DNA of 64,000 nucleotides. Source: Harmothoe impar. Taxonomy: Eukaryota; Annelida; Polychaeta; Phyllodocida; Polynoidae. The notes beneath the pieces were generated by a model. It made no database searches. It saw only the letters and a list, made by a program, of their open reading frames with translations, and was not told the DNA's origin. Below are positions 48,193 through 58,330 of this stretch, one piece after another; position 1 is the first letter of the stretch; the number at the start of each line of letters is the position of its first letter. The translations under genes and the position numbers were made by a program. Location: assembly GCA_947462335.1 (NCBI GenBank), contig OX381718.1, positions 44,144,281 through 44,208,280 of the forward strand, written 5' to 3'.

Positions 48193-49848
48193 TTAGGCAT
48201 GCTCTCTTTTCTCAGCACGCTTGCCGAGCGTCAACAGGCGGTTTTCTTGGCCGTTATCCATCAAGTCTGAGAGCACATGGAGGGCGTTGTTCACAGACAG
48301 AGGTCCACGCTTACCGAGTGCCAACAACGGGTTGCCTTCACCACCTCGTCCTGCTTTGTATAAGTCAGATAGGACACTGAGTGGCTGATTCACGGATAAT
48401 GATTTCCTCTTACCGAGGGTCAAAAGACGATTGTGCTGCCTTGAGTTTCCCTTGTACATACCGGAGAGCACACTTAAGGGTTGGTTGACTGACAGAGAAG
48501 CCCGCTTGCCCAGAGCCAGTAGTGGGTTTTCACCTTTTTGAGAGTTGTACATTCCAGATAGGGCATACAAGGGCTGGTTGACCGATAGAGGTGCACGCTT
48601 TCCAAGAGCAAGCAGAGGGTTTTCACTTTTGTGTTGGTTATACATTCCTGAGAGTGCATGCAGGGGTTGGTTGACTGATAGAGCAGCACGTTTTCCAAGG
48701 GCAAGCAGTGGGTTTTCATTTTTGTCTTGGTTGTACATACCCGCAAGCGCATGCAGGGGTTGGTTGACCGATAGAGGAGCACGCTTTCCAAGGGCGAGCA
48801 GAGGGTTTTCACTTTTGTCTTGGTTGTACATTCCTGCAAGCGCATGCAGGGGTTGGTTGACCGATAGAGGAGCACGCTTTCCAAGGGCGAGCAGAGGGTT
48901 TTCACTTTTGTCTTGGTTGTACATTCCTGCAAGCGCATGCAGGGGTTGGTTTACTGATAGAGGAGCACGCTTTCCAAGAGCAAGCAGGGGGTTTTCGCTT
49001 TTGTGTTGGTTATACATTCCTGAGAGAGCATGCAAGGGTTGGTTGACTGAGAGAGCAGCACGCTTCCCAAGGGCAAGCAGTGGGTTTTCACTTTTGTCTT
49101 GGTTGTACATACCCGCAAGCGCATGCAGGGGTTGGTTTACGGATAGAGGAGCACGCTTTCCAAGGGCGAGCAGGGGGTTTTCACTTTTTTGGGAGCCATA
49201 CATTCCAGAAAGGGCATATAGGGGCTGGTTGACGGACAAAGGTGCGCGCTTGTCCATATCTTCTTCTGCAAACATATCATCAAAACTATCTCTCTTTCCC
49301 AGGGTAAGGAGACGGTTATTGCCGCCACGCCCGCCAGAAACCATATCCGAGAGAACACTCAAGGGCTGGTTGACGGAAAGCCGTGCCCGTTTTCCGAGTG
49401 ACAACAATGGGTTGTGCTCACTACCTCTGCTCCTGTACATATCAGCAAGAATACTAGCAGCCTGGTTCACTGACAGAGGTGCCCTCTTGTCTTCTTCATC
49501 GTGGAAATAGTCATCCTCGGTTTCATCAGCATCGTCCCGCTTCCCAAGCGCCAGGAGGGGATTCTCATTGTTGGCTCTGCTTCTATAGAGATCTGATAGC
49601 ACGCTCGTTGCTGAGTTCACCGAGAGAGGTGCACGCTTGGCTTCTTCCATGTCTCGCTTTCCCAAGGTGAGCAGCCGGTTCTTCTGTCCCTTACCTCTGT
49701 ACATCCCAGATAGGACTGACAGGGGCTGATTCACAGAGAGGTGAGCGCGTTTGTCATCCGCATTATTCTCTGAATGTAGCCCCTCATCAGCAACAATGGC
49801 CGCTACAGCGAAGATGCAGAGCAGCAAGGCTGAGGTCAAGGTCGCCAT
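48193..49848 (-). CDS. Multicopy amidated neuropeptide precursor, ELH/DH44/CRF-like
   Basis: A secreted precursor of 551 residues. The start chosen is the Met at 49848 because it opens a signal peptide (MATLTSALLLCIFAVAAIVA) and lies 8 nt after a splice acceptor (CTCTTTTCAAG); the longer ORF to 49974 reads intron. Fifteen peptides of 27-30 residues follow, each starting (A/K/G)-x-LSVN, with a hydrophobic L/M pattern, and ending NPLLALGKR or NRLLTLGKR: Lys-Arg cleavage and a Gly amide donor. Acidic spacers follow copies 1, 2 and 4. Copies 6, 8 and 9 are identical. The LSVNQxLxxLxxM start recalls Aplysia ELH (ISINQDLKAITDML) and insect DH44; assignment is inference. Neuroendocrine signalling through a class B GPCR would be expected if that is right. 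Confidence 0.9.
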   Translation of the reverse strand: MATLTSALLLCIFAVAAIVADEGLHSENNADDKRAHLSVNQPLSVLSGMYRGKGQKNRLLTLGKRDMEEAKRAPLSVNSATSVLSDLYRSRANNENPLLALGKRDDADETEDDYFHDEEDKRAPLSVNQAASILADMYRSRGSEHNPLLSLGKRARLSVNQPLSVLSDMVSGGRGGNNRLLTLGKRDSFDDMFAEEDMDKRAPLSVNQPLYALSGMYGSQKSENPLLALGKRAPLSVNQPLHALAGMYNQDKSENPLLALGKRAALSVNQPLHALSGMYNQHKSENPLLALGKRAPLSVNQPLHALAGMYNQDKSENPLLALGKRAPLSVNQPLHALAGMYNQDKSENPLLALGKRAPLSVNQPLHALAGMYNQDKNENPLLALGKRAALSVNQPLHALSGMYNQHKSENPLLALGKRAPLSVNQPLYALSGMYNSQKGENPLLALGKRASLSVNQPLSVLSGMYKGNSRQHNRLLTLGKRKSLSVNQPLSVLSDLYKAGRGGEGNPLLALGKRGPLSVNNALHVLSDLMDNGQENRLLTLGKRAEKREHA

Positions 49849-49856
49849 GATGTAAC

Positions 49857-51144
49857 CTTGAAAAGAGATGGAAATATTTTTGTTAGATTGACACTGACAC
49901 TTTTCACTTTTCATTCTGATGAGAATAATCCAAGTGACTGGTAAAGCTGAGAGAAAATTAAAGTGAAGGGTCAAACTTCAATCCACCTAATTATACATGT
50001 TCAAACCATCTATAATTTAGCTCATAATTATTTGACCAGATTTATGCTTGATGCAACTCTGGGATTCTCCATCTGCATGTGAAGAGAAAATATTGCATCT
50101 GTAGCAGAGGCTTTGGAAGAAACTTTCTATTAGCAGTGTATCTGATACAGGTCTGACACAACGGTTTGCATTGTTGTATGTTGTTCAACACATACACAAA
50201 TCGATCTAGGAATATATATGGGAATGTAGTGATAATTTTAGCAAAGTGCCTCAATCTGGGATATAGGTTTCTATGTAGGACTATGTATATGGAAAGTAAT
50301 GATAATTTGAGCTCCCCCGCCCATTCCCACCGTTCTGTACACCACTGCAATGTGTTATCATCAGCAGATGCATACATATTGTACCTTAGTGGCCTTAGTA
50401 CGTTTTACATTTATTACCCACCCACTGGGAGAATCAATTTGCTTGTGCTGCCACCTGGTGCTGAATTCCTGTAGGTAGCTGGTTAGCTAAAGTGAGTCAC
50501 TAACATATAAGTAAGCATTGATGCCTTTGATTTTCAGTGCACAGATTTGAATGAGAAAATAATAAATATGTATGCAAGCACATGTCTAGTATACCCATAA
50601 AGTGCAATATTACTGATGCAGTACCCCATTCAGCATCCATACACTGTTTTAGCCTTATCAACCCCTGCCCATGGAGCTGGGCTAAATGTTGCCCTAGGAG
50701 AGGAGAGGGATGGGTGGGAGTCCTTTGTCTAATAAAGCTACTGTCTGGGAATCCACCCACCTGATGTGGGGGCTGTAAAAAGGGTCCTCACATGTACAAA
50801 CAACCCCAACACAATCATCTAAACCTTTATTTATGGGGTGATCTCTATGACCGGCAGGCATGAAAAGGGCTAACATGGGGCATATGTAGAGGGAAATGGT
50901 GGGAAAAAGTTAATGTATATTTTAACACTTTATATTACTAATTTGGAGGCAATAATTCTTCTTTCCCCTGACATTTATAAAATCGTTCATGGGGCAAACT
51001 GGAGGCATTTTTCTTGTCCATCCTGAGTCATAATTCGGACCTAATCTTATGAATGAGATGGTAAATATGATTGATACCGACACATTCTAAAGCCGGGTGA
51101 ACCAGAGTCCCTGAGGAAGGTGGACCATGGGTTTATATGCAGTT
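49857..51144. other. No gene seen; upstream of the peptide gene
   Basis: The splice acceptor at 49857-49858 implies at least one 5' UTR exon further upstream in this direction, but no promoter or exon was recognised. Short ORFs here show no domain. Confidence 0.5.
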
Positions 51145-51378
51145 TGAACCCTTCAATGACTGCGCATGCATGTCGCTAAACGATGGCATTTGTCGTCATG
51201 AGCAACTCGTCAGTGCTGCATTGGTGCATCATGCTGATCCTTTAGGGGTGTTTCAACCCCATAGGGTCGGCATGATGCTTAGTTGCAGCCATGTCGACTT
51301 ACTCGCCAGTGTGCATTCATGTATCATGATACCTAAGGGCACGATGCATTAATGTGCTATGCGACCCTTAAAGTGGGG
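51145..51378. repeat. Family P palindromic element (degenerate)
   Basis: Shares TTTGTCGTCATGA, GCATCATGC, GGGTCGGCATGATGCTTAG and AATGTGCTATGCGACCC with the copies at 1502 and 52389; the TTAA border is lost on the left. Confidence 0.7.
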
Positions 51379-51526
51379 TCACATGGGTATTATACAAGTA
51401 CAGCAGGGCACATTGTCCCCCATTTTCCCAGGGGTAGAGACATTAGGGGATTCATCAATAGGCCATGAATGTAGCTGAAGTACACCTGGCGAGCCTTTGT
51501 CACTTTAAGATTTTGAAACAGATTTT

Positions 51527-51873
51527 CAGTGTTGCTGAAATAACGCCGGCACGCCGGCTTTTGTCGGCGTAGAACCTTAATGGCCGGCGAAGGGCCTTAG
51601 GACGCAGGCCACAATGGCCTGCCATGATCTCAGCTTCCTAATGGTGAAATAATTTTTCATATCGGCCAATTAGAAGCGAAGATAGGGCCATAGGCCCCTA
51701 TTTGTAAAATTGATTATTTTCTAAATTTCTTTTAAGCTTTGCATGGTATAAAACAAGTTATAATGAAGTTTATGAAGGTACCTTGAAATATCAAAATTCA
51801 TATGGCCTGCATGAGAATGAAATGACCTGCGTAAGACTTGGCCTGCGTTGAGAAAAAGTTTTCGGCAACACTG
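51527..51873. mobile_element. CAG...CTG MITE with GATTTT target duplication
   Basis: Ends CAGTGTTGCTGAAA and TTTTCGGCAACACTG are inverted; GATTTT at 51521-51526 and 51874-51879 flanks the element. The interior has ACGCCGGCACGCCGGC and repeated GGCCTGC motifs. Length 347 bp. Confidence 0.82.
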
Positions 51874-52388
51874 GATTTTGAACATGGATAGGCCATACTG
51901 CGTTTACTTTGAGTTTCATGGTACAAAAAACAAAAGAAAAGGTTTGATATTTACCATAGCAGCCTATATGTAAGAGCTATAGTATAAACTATACAACCCA
52001 TGTGCTTATTTAAAAGTTATATAGTCGATAGTGTTTAAATACCACTTTACCATCGACACTTAATAACGATCGGCGCTTGTTCAAAGACCCGGCGCTTATT
52101 AGGACCCTGAAGGGTAAAATTATCACAGGCCTTATTTCTTAAATTCGACATTAGCATTTTTTTAAATTGACAAGTGACATGAGGGAAGATGAAAAGGGAC
52201 AAGACTTCTGTTTTTTAGATATGGCTTATTTAGCCATCCACGTTCATCTGCCGGAAGACAAAAATCACATGCCCATATAAGGCACTTCCTGAGCGTTGTT
52301 CTGCATGTTTGGGGAAGTTCTCATTCATTTAGATGTTATAGAGACGTTAATTGTAACCTTTAAGGCGCTACCTTCCCCTGTGCCGGCC

Positions 52389-52634
52389 TAACCCTTTAAG
52401 GGTCACATGGTGCTTTAATGTGCTATGCCCTTTGTCGTCACGATGCATCAATTCAGCCCTGGCGAGTAATCTACCAGTGCTGCATTCAAAGCATCATGCC
52501 AACCCTCTGGAGTTGATTCACTCCCAAAAGGCATGAATGCATCACTGGTAATTAAGTGGTCAGGGCTGCATCCATACACAGTGGCTTTAAAGGGCACGAT
52601 GTACTAAAGCAATATGCGGGCTTTAAAGGATTAA
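52389..52634. repeat. Family P palindromic element
   Basis: TAACCCTTTAAGGGTCACATG at the left and CTTTAAAGGATTAA at the right, with the family's CATGATGC/GCATCATG and CTGGCGAGTAA internal blocks. Confidence 0.75.
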
Positions 52635-53183
52635 CCTCCTCATTGCTACTGGTCTAATGTCATCTAATGTGACGGAGCCGCCCACAAAACTTAGCGACGT
52701 GCAAGCTTAAATGCCTTGGTATTTTCCCATTTTCACAGTTTTTCTGATGTGCCAAACCAGAGGCATTTGAACATGTCAGATTAAGTCCCGAGTACCTATA
52801 TATAGGTAGTTGCATTACACTTAGATACCAATTAGTTGATGAATATAATTGCCATTGCAGAAAACAATATTTTGGTATATGCTCTTTATGTTGTTCTTCA
52901 TAATTGTTCCGTTCATAGGGCTTTTAATACCATCAATTCATCACCATGGGATAGAAGTGCACGTATACTAAAGAAAATTGCCCTGCATGGGCAGTCCACG
53001 CTGACCAAATAGCGTTCTAGATGTTTATTACCCTGCATGAATGCAGCCCTGGCGATGCTTTTATCATGTTAACTCAGGGGACGTACCCTATAGGTACGAC
53101 AGTCTATAGGGCCTTAGCGAGATGACCAGTGGTCAGTGCCATTTCCACTGGTACTAGGCCTATTCCCAGTACCCACAGCAACA

Positions 53184-53587
53184 AGCTTAGCCAAATCTCG
53201 TGGCCGAGATTAGGGTACAAGCAAGGTGCAGGTATTGTGAATAGCTTGTAACTGGACAATACTCATATCACCTAGTCCTGGATAGGGTAGTGGTTAGCAC
53301 TGTGGACTCATGATGCAGAGTCCCTGAGTTCAATTCTCTTCCAGGCAATGCATGGTAATCAAATTTATAAGTAAAGCTATTTTGGAAACAGAATACATTA
53401 TTCATAATACTAAAGAAAATTTAGAAATATATAGGGATTTGAACTTGGGCTCCCAGCATTATGAGTCCACAGTGCTAACCACTACCCTATCCTGGACAAG
53501 GTGATATGAGTATTGTCCAGTTACAAGCTATTCACAATACCTGCACCCTGCTTGTACCCTAATCTTGGCCACGAGATTTGGCTGAGC
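53184..53587. repeat. Large inverted repeat with tRNA-like arms
   Basis: Arms of about 155 bp (53184-53338 and 53431-53587) are near-exact reverse complements around a 92-nt loop; weaker symmetry extends to about 53105 and 53665. Each arm holds TAGTGGTTAGCACTG and GAGTTCAATTCT/AAGTTCAAATCC, which resemble RNA polymerase III A and B boxes, and CTCATAATG, an anticodon-loop-like CAT. CCTGGA and TCCAGG could form an acceptor-like stem. This is best read as two head-to-head tRNA-derived SINE copies, not a functional tRNA. Confidence 0.8.
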
Positions 53588-53925
53588 TGGTTCTTGCACA
53601 GCAAAGGGTTATGATTGTGACCAGTGGTCCAAAAGGTGGAGCCACTATATCTCGCTAATGCGGAATAGTATCGGAGCGGCACCCTAGGCATCCAGGTTAC
53701 ATGTATCATTGTCAGGGTATATAATATTATTACGATGAATAACGTGACCATTATTTGACTGGAAAGACACCTTCCTGTCACCATACTTTTCCACCAGGCT
53801 TCTCAGAGTATACCATTTGACCCCAGATCAATATTGTTTAGCCTATATACAATGGTCATCCCAGGTACTCAATCAGACAGCTAGTGTCTATGGGAATGCA
53901 GCTTATATCTATACTATATAATAGA

Positions 53926-54160
53926 AGGCCTAAAAAAGAAAGAAAAAGTTGTGTCGCAGTATCCCGACCGACCCTACGTTTTTTGGGGGGCAACCCTAAT
54001 GTCTTTTGGACATTTCTTTTGAGAAAGAATATGATATTCATGTATTTGGTGATTTTACGACTAAAGTTGCTTCTTTTTTTTTTTACTGAAAAAGAAAATC
54101 GACCTACCGACCCTATTATTTTGCCCATGTTACCAGAACACAATTCATTTTTCAGGCCCA
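53926..54160. mobile_element. AGGCC-family MITE, copy 3
   Basis: AAGGCCTAAAAAAGAAAG and TTTTTCAGGCCC ends with inner ATCCCGACCGACCCTACG and CATGTTACCAGAACAC. It is more diverged than copy 1. Confidence 0.65.
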
Positions 54161-54729
54161 ACATATCACCTGCAGGGACATGTATCCATGCCCTCTGTGT
54201 GCATGTGCTGTGACGCATGTAGATATAAAATTTAACATGTAGTAGCCGTTGTCAGAATTCGCATAATGCGAACAGATAACACCTCTTTCACCTACATGTA
54301 CTGATTGTGTGCCAAAGTATAAATTGTATAGAAACGATGTTTCAGTGGGTAAAGATCCTTTAACTATGTCAACCCTTGACATCATGATGACAAAGTGTAT
54401 AACAAATTTGTTGCTGAAAAGGGGCGCCAACCCAACCTCTAGAGTGGTCAAAATCATTGAGCCCCCCCCCCTTTCCCCACCCGAAATCCACCAGCCCCCT
54501 TGTTGTTAATGATGACCACTACCTTAGGTGAAATACGAAGACAGGAGGTCTAGACCTGTACCAATAGAAATACAATAGACAGATTAATTCCTGAGAATCC
54601 TTGACTGAGATGACACCAAGAAAGCGGTAATCGCGCCGAGCAGAGAATCATGAAGCCACTTTTAAGACCAGATCATGTTTCGTCTGGATTTCAGAAAATG
54701 CGATGATTTTCCTGTCATGCCGGCAACTA

Positions 54730-54946
54730 TTAACCCTTTAAGGGCCACATAGCGCTTTTTGTTCTGTTTTTGGTGTTGTGATGTATGCGGCCCTGGTGAG
54801 TAACTCGCCACTGCTGCATCCGTACATCATGGCCATGGATGCAGGGATGCGGCCCTAGTCAGTGGAATGGAAAGAGCTGCATTCATGCATCACGATTACA
54901 AAAGGACCTAAGGAGTTGATGCGCTCTGCGGCCCTCAATGGGTTAA
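54730..54946. repeat. Family P palindromic element
   Basis: TTAACCCTTTAAGGGCCACA at the left, GCCCTCAATGGGTTAA at the right, bounded by TTAA at 54730-54733 and 54943-54946. Confidence 0.82.
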
Positions 54947-56079
54947 CTTCTAAAACAAGGCTGATGCTTTCTGCTTGTGACGTCACCGACTTTTGTGTGA
55001 TTGAGCAAGTTGGAAATGTCTCTGACTCTACTAGATGCACATGGAAATTTGAGGCTAATACCCTAAATGGTGAAAATGCATCAATTCAATTACAATCTAG
55101 CACAATTAGGCCTAATGCACTCCCAGCTAACAAAATCTCAAGCGGAACTCGTGCTATTCTTGAGTCATGACTTGTGATCCCTAGAATAGTTTGAGAACGT
55201 TTCTGGAGCGTTTTTTGGACATTGTCTTGTGTAATATATATGCCCTGGAATATTTTGAATGAGTGAAATTCGGGAAGTTCAGAACGTTTCTGGAATTTTC
55301 TTTTGTTGTTGTGAGCCTCATGTTTCCTGAATGTTTTCTTGAATGTGTGAAACTCGGGCAATTCACATCATTATTCTACTTGTGAAATTTCTTGTTACTT
55401 GCACCAGTAAAATTCAGGAAATACACATCACAATTGAGCATGCCACTAGGAACATTCACTATTCTCTAGAATCTCCTGTGTATACAGCATGTGTGATTCC
55501 CGAGAAATACCAACTTGTGTCATTCTAGAGTTCTGTTTTGAGGGCTGCCTATACAACTGCCAGTTTTACTAATTGGCTTTGCTGGAATAGAAGGTGGTAG
55601 TAATAGGCATATTGATATATTTTAATGAGAAAGAAGCTCCTGTTCATTATGTTTATTGGAAAGTACCATCTAGCAAAAACATAACCAGTAGGAAGCTGAT
55701 TAGATAATGGATCTAGCTTCTAGGGCGATCTAGGTTGGTAGGTGCATGATCCTTTACTTCTTTCTAGCATGATTTGTTCAATTCATCATGTCTAAATTAA
55801 CCATTTTTAAAACCCTTTTTCTTCTTCTTTAAATTGACCTATAAAGATTTAGGATAGCTCAGCTTACCTAAACATGTTTTAGGTCCTATATATGTTCTAT
55901 ATGTATTGATGGAAAGAAAGTATTAATCCATAGATAATGATGTAATTTGTCACTTCTATGGAAGTATTTACAATGTGCTGTGCTAGATTAATGTAGTTTA
56001 CATGGACTAGGACACGTCAACATATTGGCATTAGTATAGCTCTATACATGTATTAAGATATGTACTTAGTAGACTAGCA
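54947..56079. other. No gene seen
   Basis: Noncoding AT-rich sequence. Several imperfect direct repeats of a GAACGTTTCTGGA / GAATTTTC type occur at about 55190-55340, giving short overlapping ORFs without any domain. Confidence 0.6.
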
Positions 56080-56121
56080 GATCGACGTATTGGCATTATC
56101 AACCATGCCAATACGTCGATC
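56080..56121. repeat. Perfect 17-bp-arm hairpin
   Basis: GATCGACGTATTGGCAT, an 8-nt loop, then its exact reverse complement. A related ACACGTCAACATATTGGCAT lies about 60 bp upstream, hinting at a larger decayed repeat. Confidence 0.88.
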
Positions 56122-56582
56122 CAGGACTTAAAGGTATGGATATGCGACAAGACTAAACAAGTGTATTTTAGGTTATAATATGACCCAAAAATATAGGTTA
56201 GGATCGGATTTCTTTTCTTTTAATTTTTTGCTTAGGCCTGAAAAGTACCCAAAATTTGATCCTTGAAATCTCAGAGACCATGACCTTGATAATTTTCAAG
56301 AAATGATAAAGATTATTGGATCAGATCTGTTTTCCTTAAACAGGGTGGGATAACTTAAGGCTCTTTTTCTGGGCCTAAATGCGATGTGTATAGAGGCATA
56401 ATGTATAAACATAATAGATAGCTATTGGATACATATGGGTCAACATGGTTTATTGCAAGTAATTCATAAGTAATAATTTAGAACCCATAGTGTCCGGGTT
56501 ATAATAATACTGAATGAATTTGCAAACTATTAGATACACATGTGGTAAGTCCAGGACTACCATTGGTTATGCCGCTATTAGC

Positions 56583-56998
56583 AGTCTATACGAAAACCTG
56601 CCGGACACCAGCTATAGCCGGCAAACAGTCTGCCGGTCCGGTAGAGAGGTGTCTTATGAATGGCTGGCTGTAATCTAGAGGTCCTTGCCTACATTTTAGT
56701 TTTCACGGCTTGTAAATCGGACCATTATTAAGGTTTCTATAGCATAAAACAGAAAGCTAGTATATTTTCTGTAATGTTTTTCAGTTATTCACTTATAAAA
56801 ATGATTTATATAATTGTAACATACAAGGGAACCATATTCAACATAACTATCAGTACAAACACTTGCTTTATGATTTATTTTTAGATTACAAGATTGTACT
56901 GCAATATCTGGGCCTGCACATTTTATTTCGGGCCTGCAACAAAAAAGAAATATGCAGGACCAAATGTCCTTCATGGTGAAAAGGTTTTCGTATAGACT
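56583..56998. mobile_element. MITE with AGTCTATACGAAAACC ends
   Basis: Exact inverted 16-bp ends AGTCTATACGAAAACC and GGTTTTCGTATAGACT. The core contains TTTTCACGGCTTGTAAATC, GGACCATTATTAAGG and a GGGCCTGCA motif, shared in part with 45392-45694. Confidence 0.8.
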
Positions 56999-57793
56999 AT
57001 ATAAAAAGCCTTATAAATTCATTGACAATTGAGTCTGGTAGGCCTATTCCCATTAGATTCTATGATATGTCTTATATATATCTTGTTAGGTCGCACAATC
57101 TTCTCAATTGGTTTCTCCCAGCAGAGCCTATTTAGCAAACAAGCACTATGTCTGCCTTATATGCTTACAATGGATTACTCAGTATCTATAATATAATACT
57201 GAGAACAATTTTGTAAATATTTTAAGCCCATTCACTAGTCTTGCTGAAAGGTGTCTTCCAGTAGAAAAAAAGGCGTATTGCAGAACTGGCAGTTAGGCAG
57301 TGAATTGTGCTTCATGATAACATTGGATTTATTCGGTCGGATTATCAAAGTCCATCGCCAGTTGTTATGATAAGACAATGAGTGCAACGGGATATTGCTG
57401 TTACACTAAACATTATGTAAATCCCCCTTGGGTCTTGTGATGTAAATGTAAGTAATTCTAAAGTAATTTTCTGAATTTCACTTCCTCTGTAGTTTCCCCT
57501 GTACGTATCTACACACAGGTGCATACACAGAAAGCAACCTTAGCTTTATCTAAATACAATGGCCACACAGTGATTTTTACTATACCATGTTTACTTTCCC
57601 CCGGTTGCTATGTTAGGGATTGTTCAGGATGTATAAGAAGAATCGCTACATAGCCAACAGTGCTGAGTATATACATCCCTCCCTAAACACAGCACGCCAT
57701 GCAGCTGCATACTTTGGTATGTTAAAGAACTCCCCACCAACACTTGCTGATTGATCAGCTGCATAGAGTCAATGGCAGTAACTATGTTGGTCC

Positions 57794-58043
57794 TGTAAGG
57801 ACCGCATGATGCTTTAATGCATCATGTCCTTTGTCATCATGATGAATGAAAGTAGGTGTAGCAAGCAACTCGGCAGTGCTCTATTCCAGCATCATGTCGA
57901 GCCAATGAGATCCATAAACGCCAAAGGGTCGGCATGATGCATGGATGCAGTACTCACAAGTTACTCGCCAGGGCTGCATTCATGCATTAGATGACAAAGC
58001 ACACAGATCACAAAAGCACTAAATGCAGACCTCAAAGGGTTAA
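57794..58043. repeat. Family P palindromic element
   Basis: GTAAGGACCGCATGATGC at the left; CTCAAAGGGTTAA at the right. The flanking unit (GTTAAAGAACTC..ATCAGCTGC) recurs at 57720, 58040, 59910, 61096 and 61320, so the MITE travels inside a larger local repeat. Confidence 0.75.
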
Positions 58044-58330
58044 AGAACTCTCATGTATGCTTAAACTATTTTTAACACAACTGTTCAAGCGACACTTCCT
58101 GATGAATCAGCTGCTTAGGGCTCTACTCCTGGCAAATGGACAAAAACCTAATAGATGCTGTACCGTATCTCTAACTCTAAGGGAGGAAAAAAAGGTTTTG
58201 TAGTTTCAGTTGTTGTATTCTCAGATAGAAAGCTTGCTAGAGATGATCAATATAACTGTTTATTTTACACCCGATGATCCTAGCGGCATGGTGTGCGTGG
58301 GCGTGTTGATCGAGGATGGAATGAGCGTTT
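58044..58330. repeat. Local repeat unit, also at 61100-61590
   Basis: GAACTCTCATGTATGCT through GGCATGGTGTGCGTGG recurs twice in diverged form at about 61100-61320 and 61320-61590, with the shared middle GTTTCAGTTGTTG / ATTCTCAGATA. No coding function is apparent. Confidence 0.7.

Noticed and set aside
48545..49510. 321-residue plus-strand ORF with repeated SWLYIPASACRGWLTDRGA-like units
   Set aside because: It is the antisense of the peptide precursor; the 93-bp repeat, a multiple of three, keeps it open. No start context or signal supports it.
49849..49974. N-terminal extension of the peptide precursor
   Set aside because: It reads across a splice acceptor into intron, and would bury the signal peptide behind 42 unrelated residues.
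53275..53345. tRNA gene (Met-like anticodon loop)
   Set aside because: A- and B-box-like motifs and a six-pair acceptor-like stem are present, but the T and anticodon stems do not pair properly; better read as a tRNA-derived SINE.
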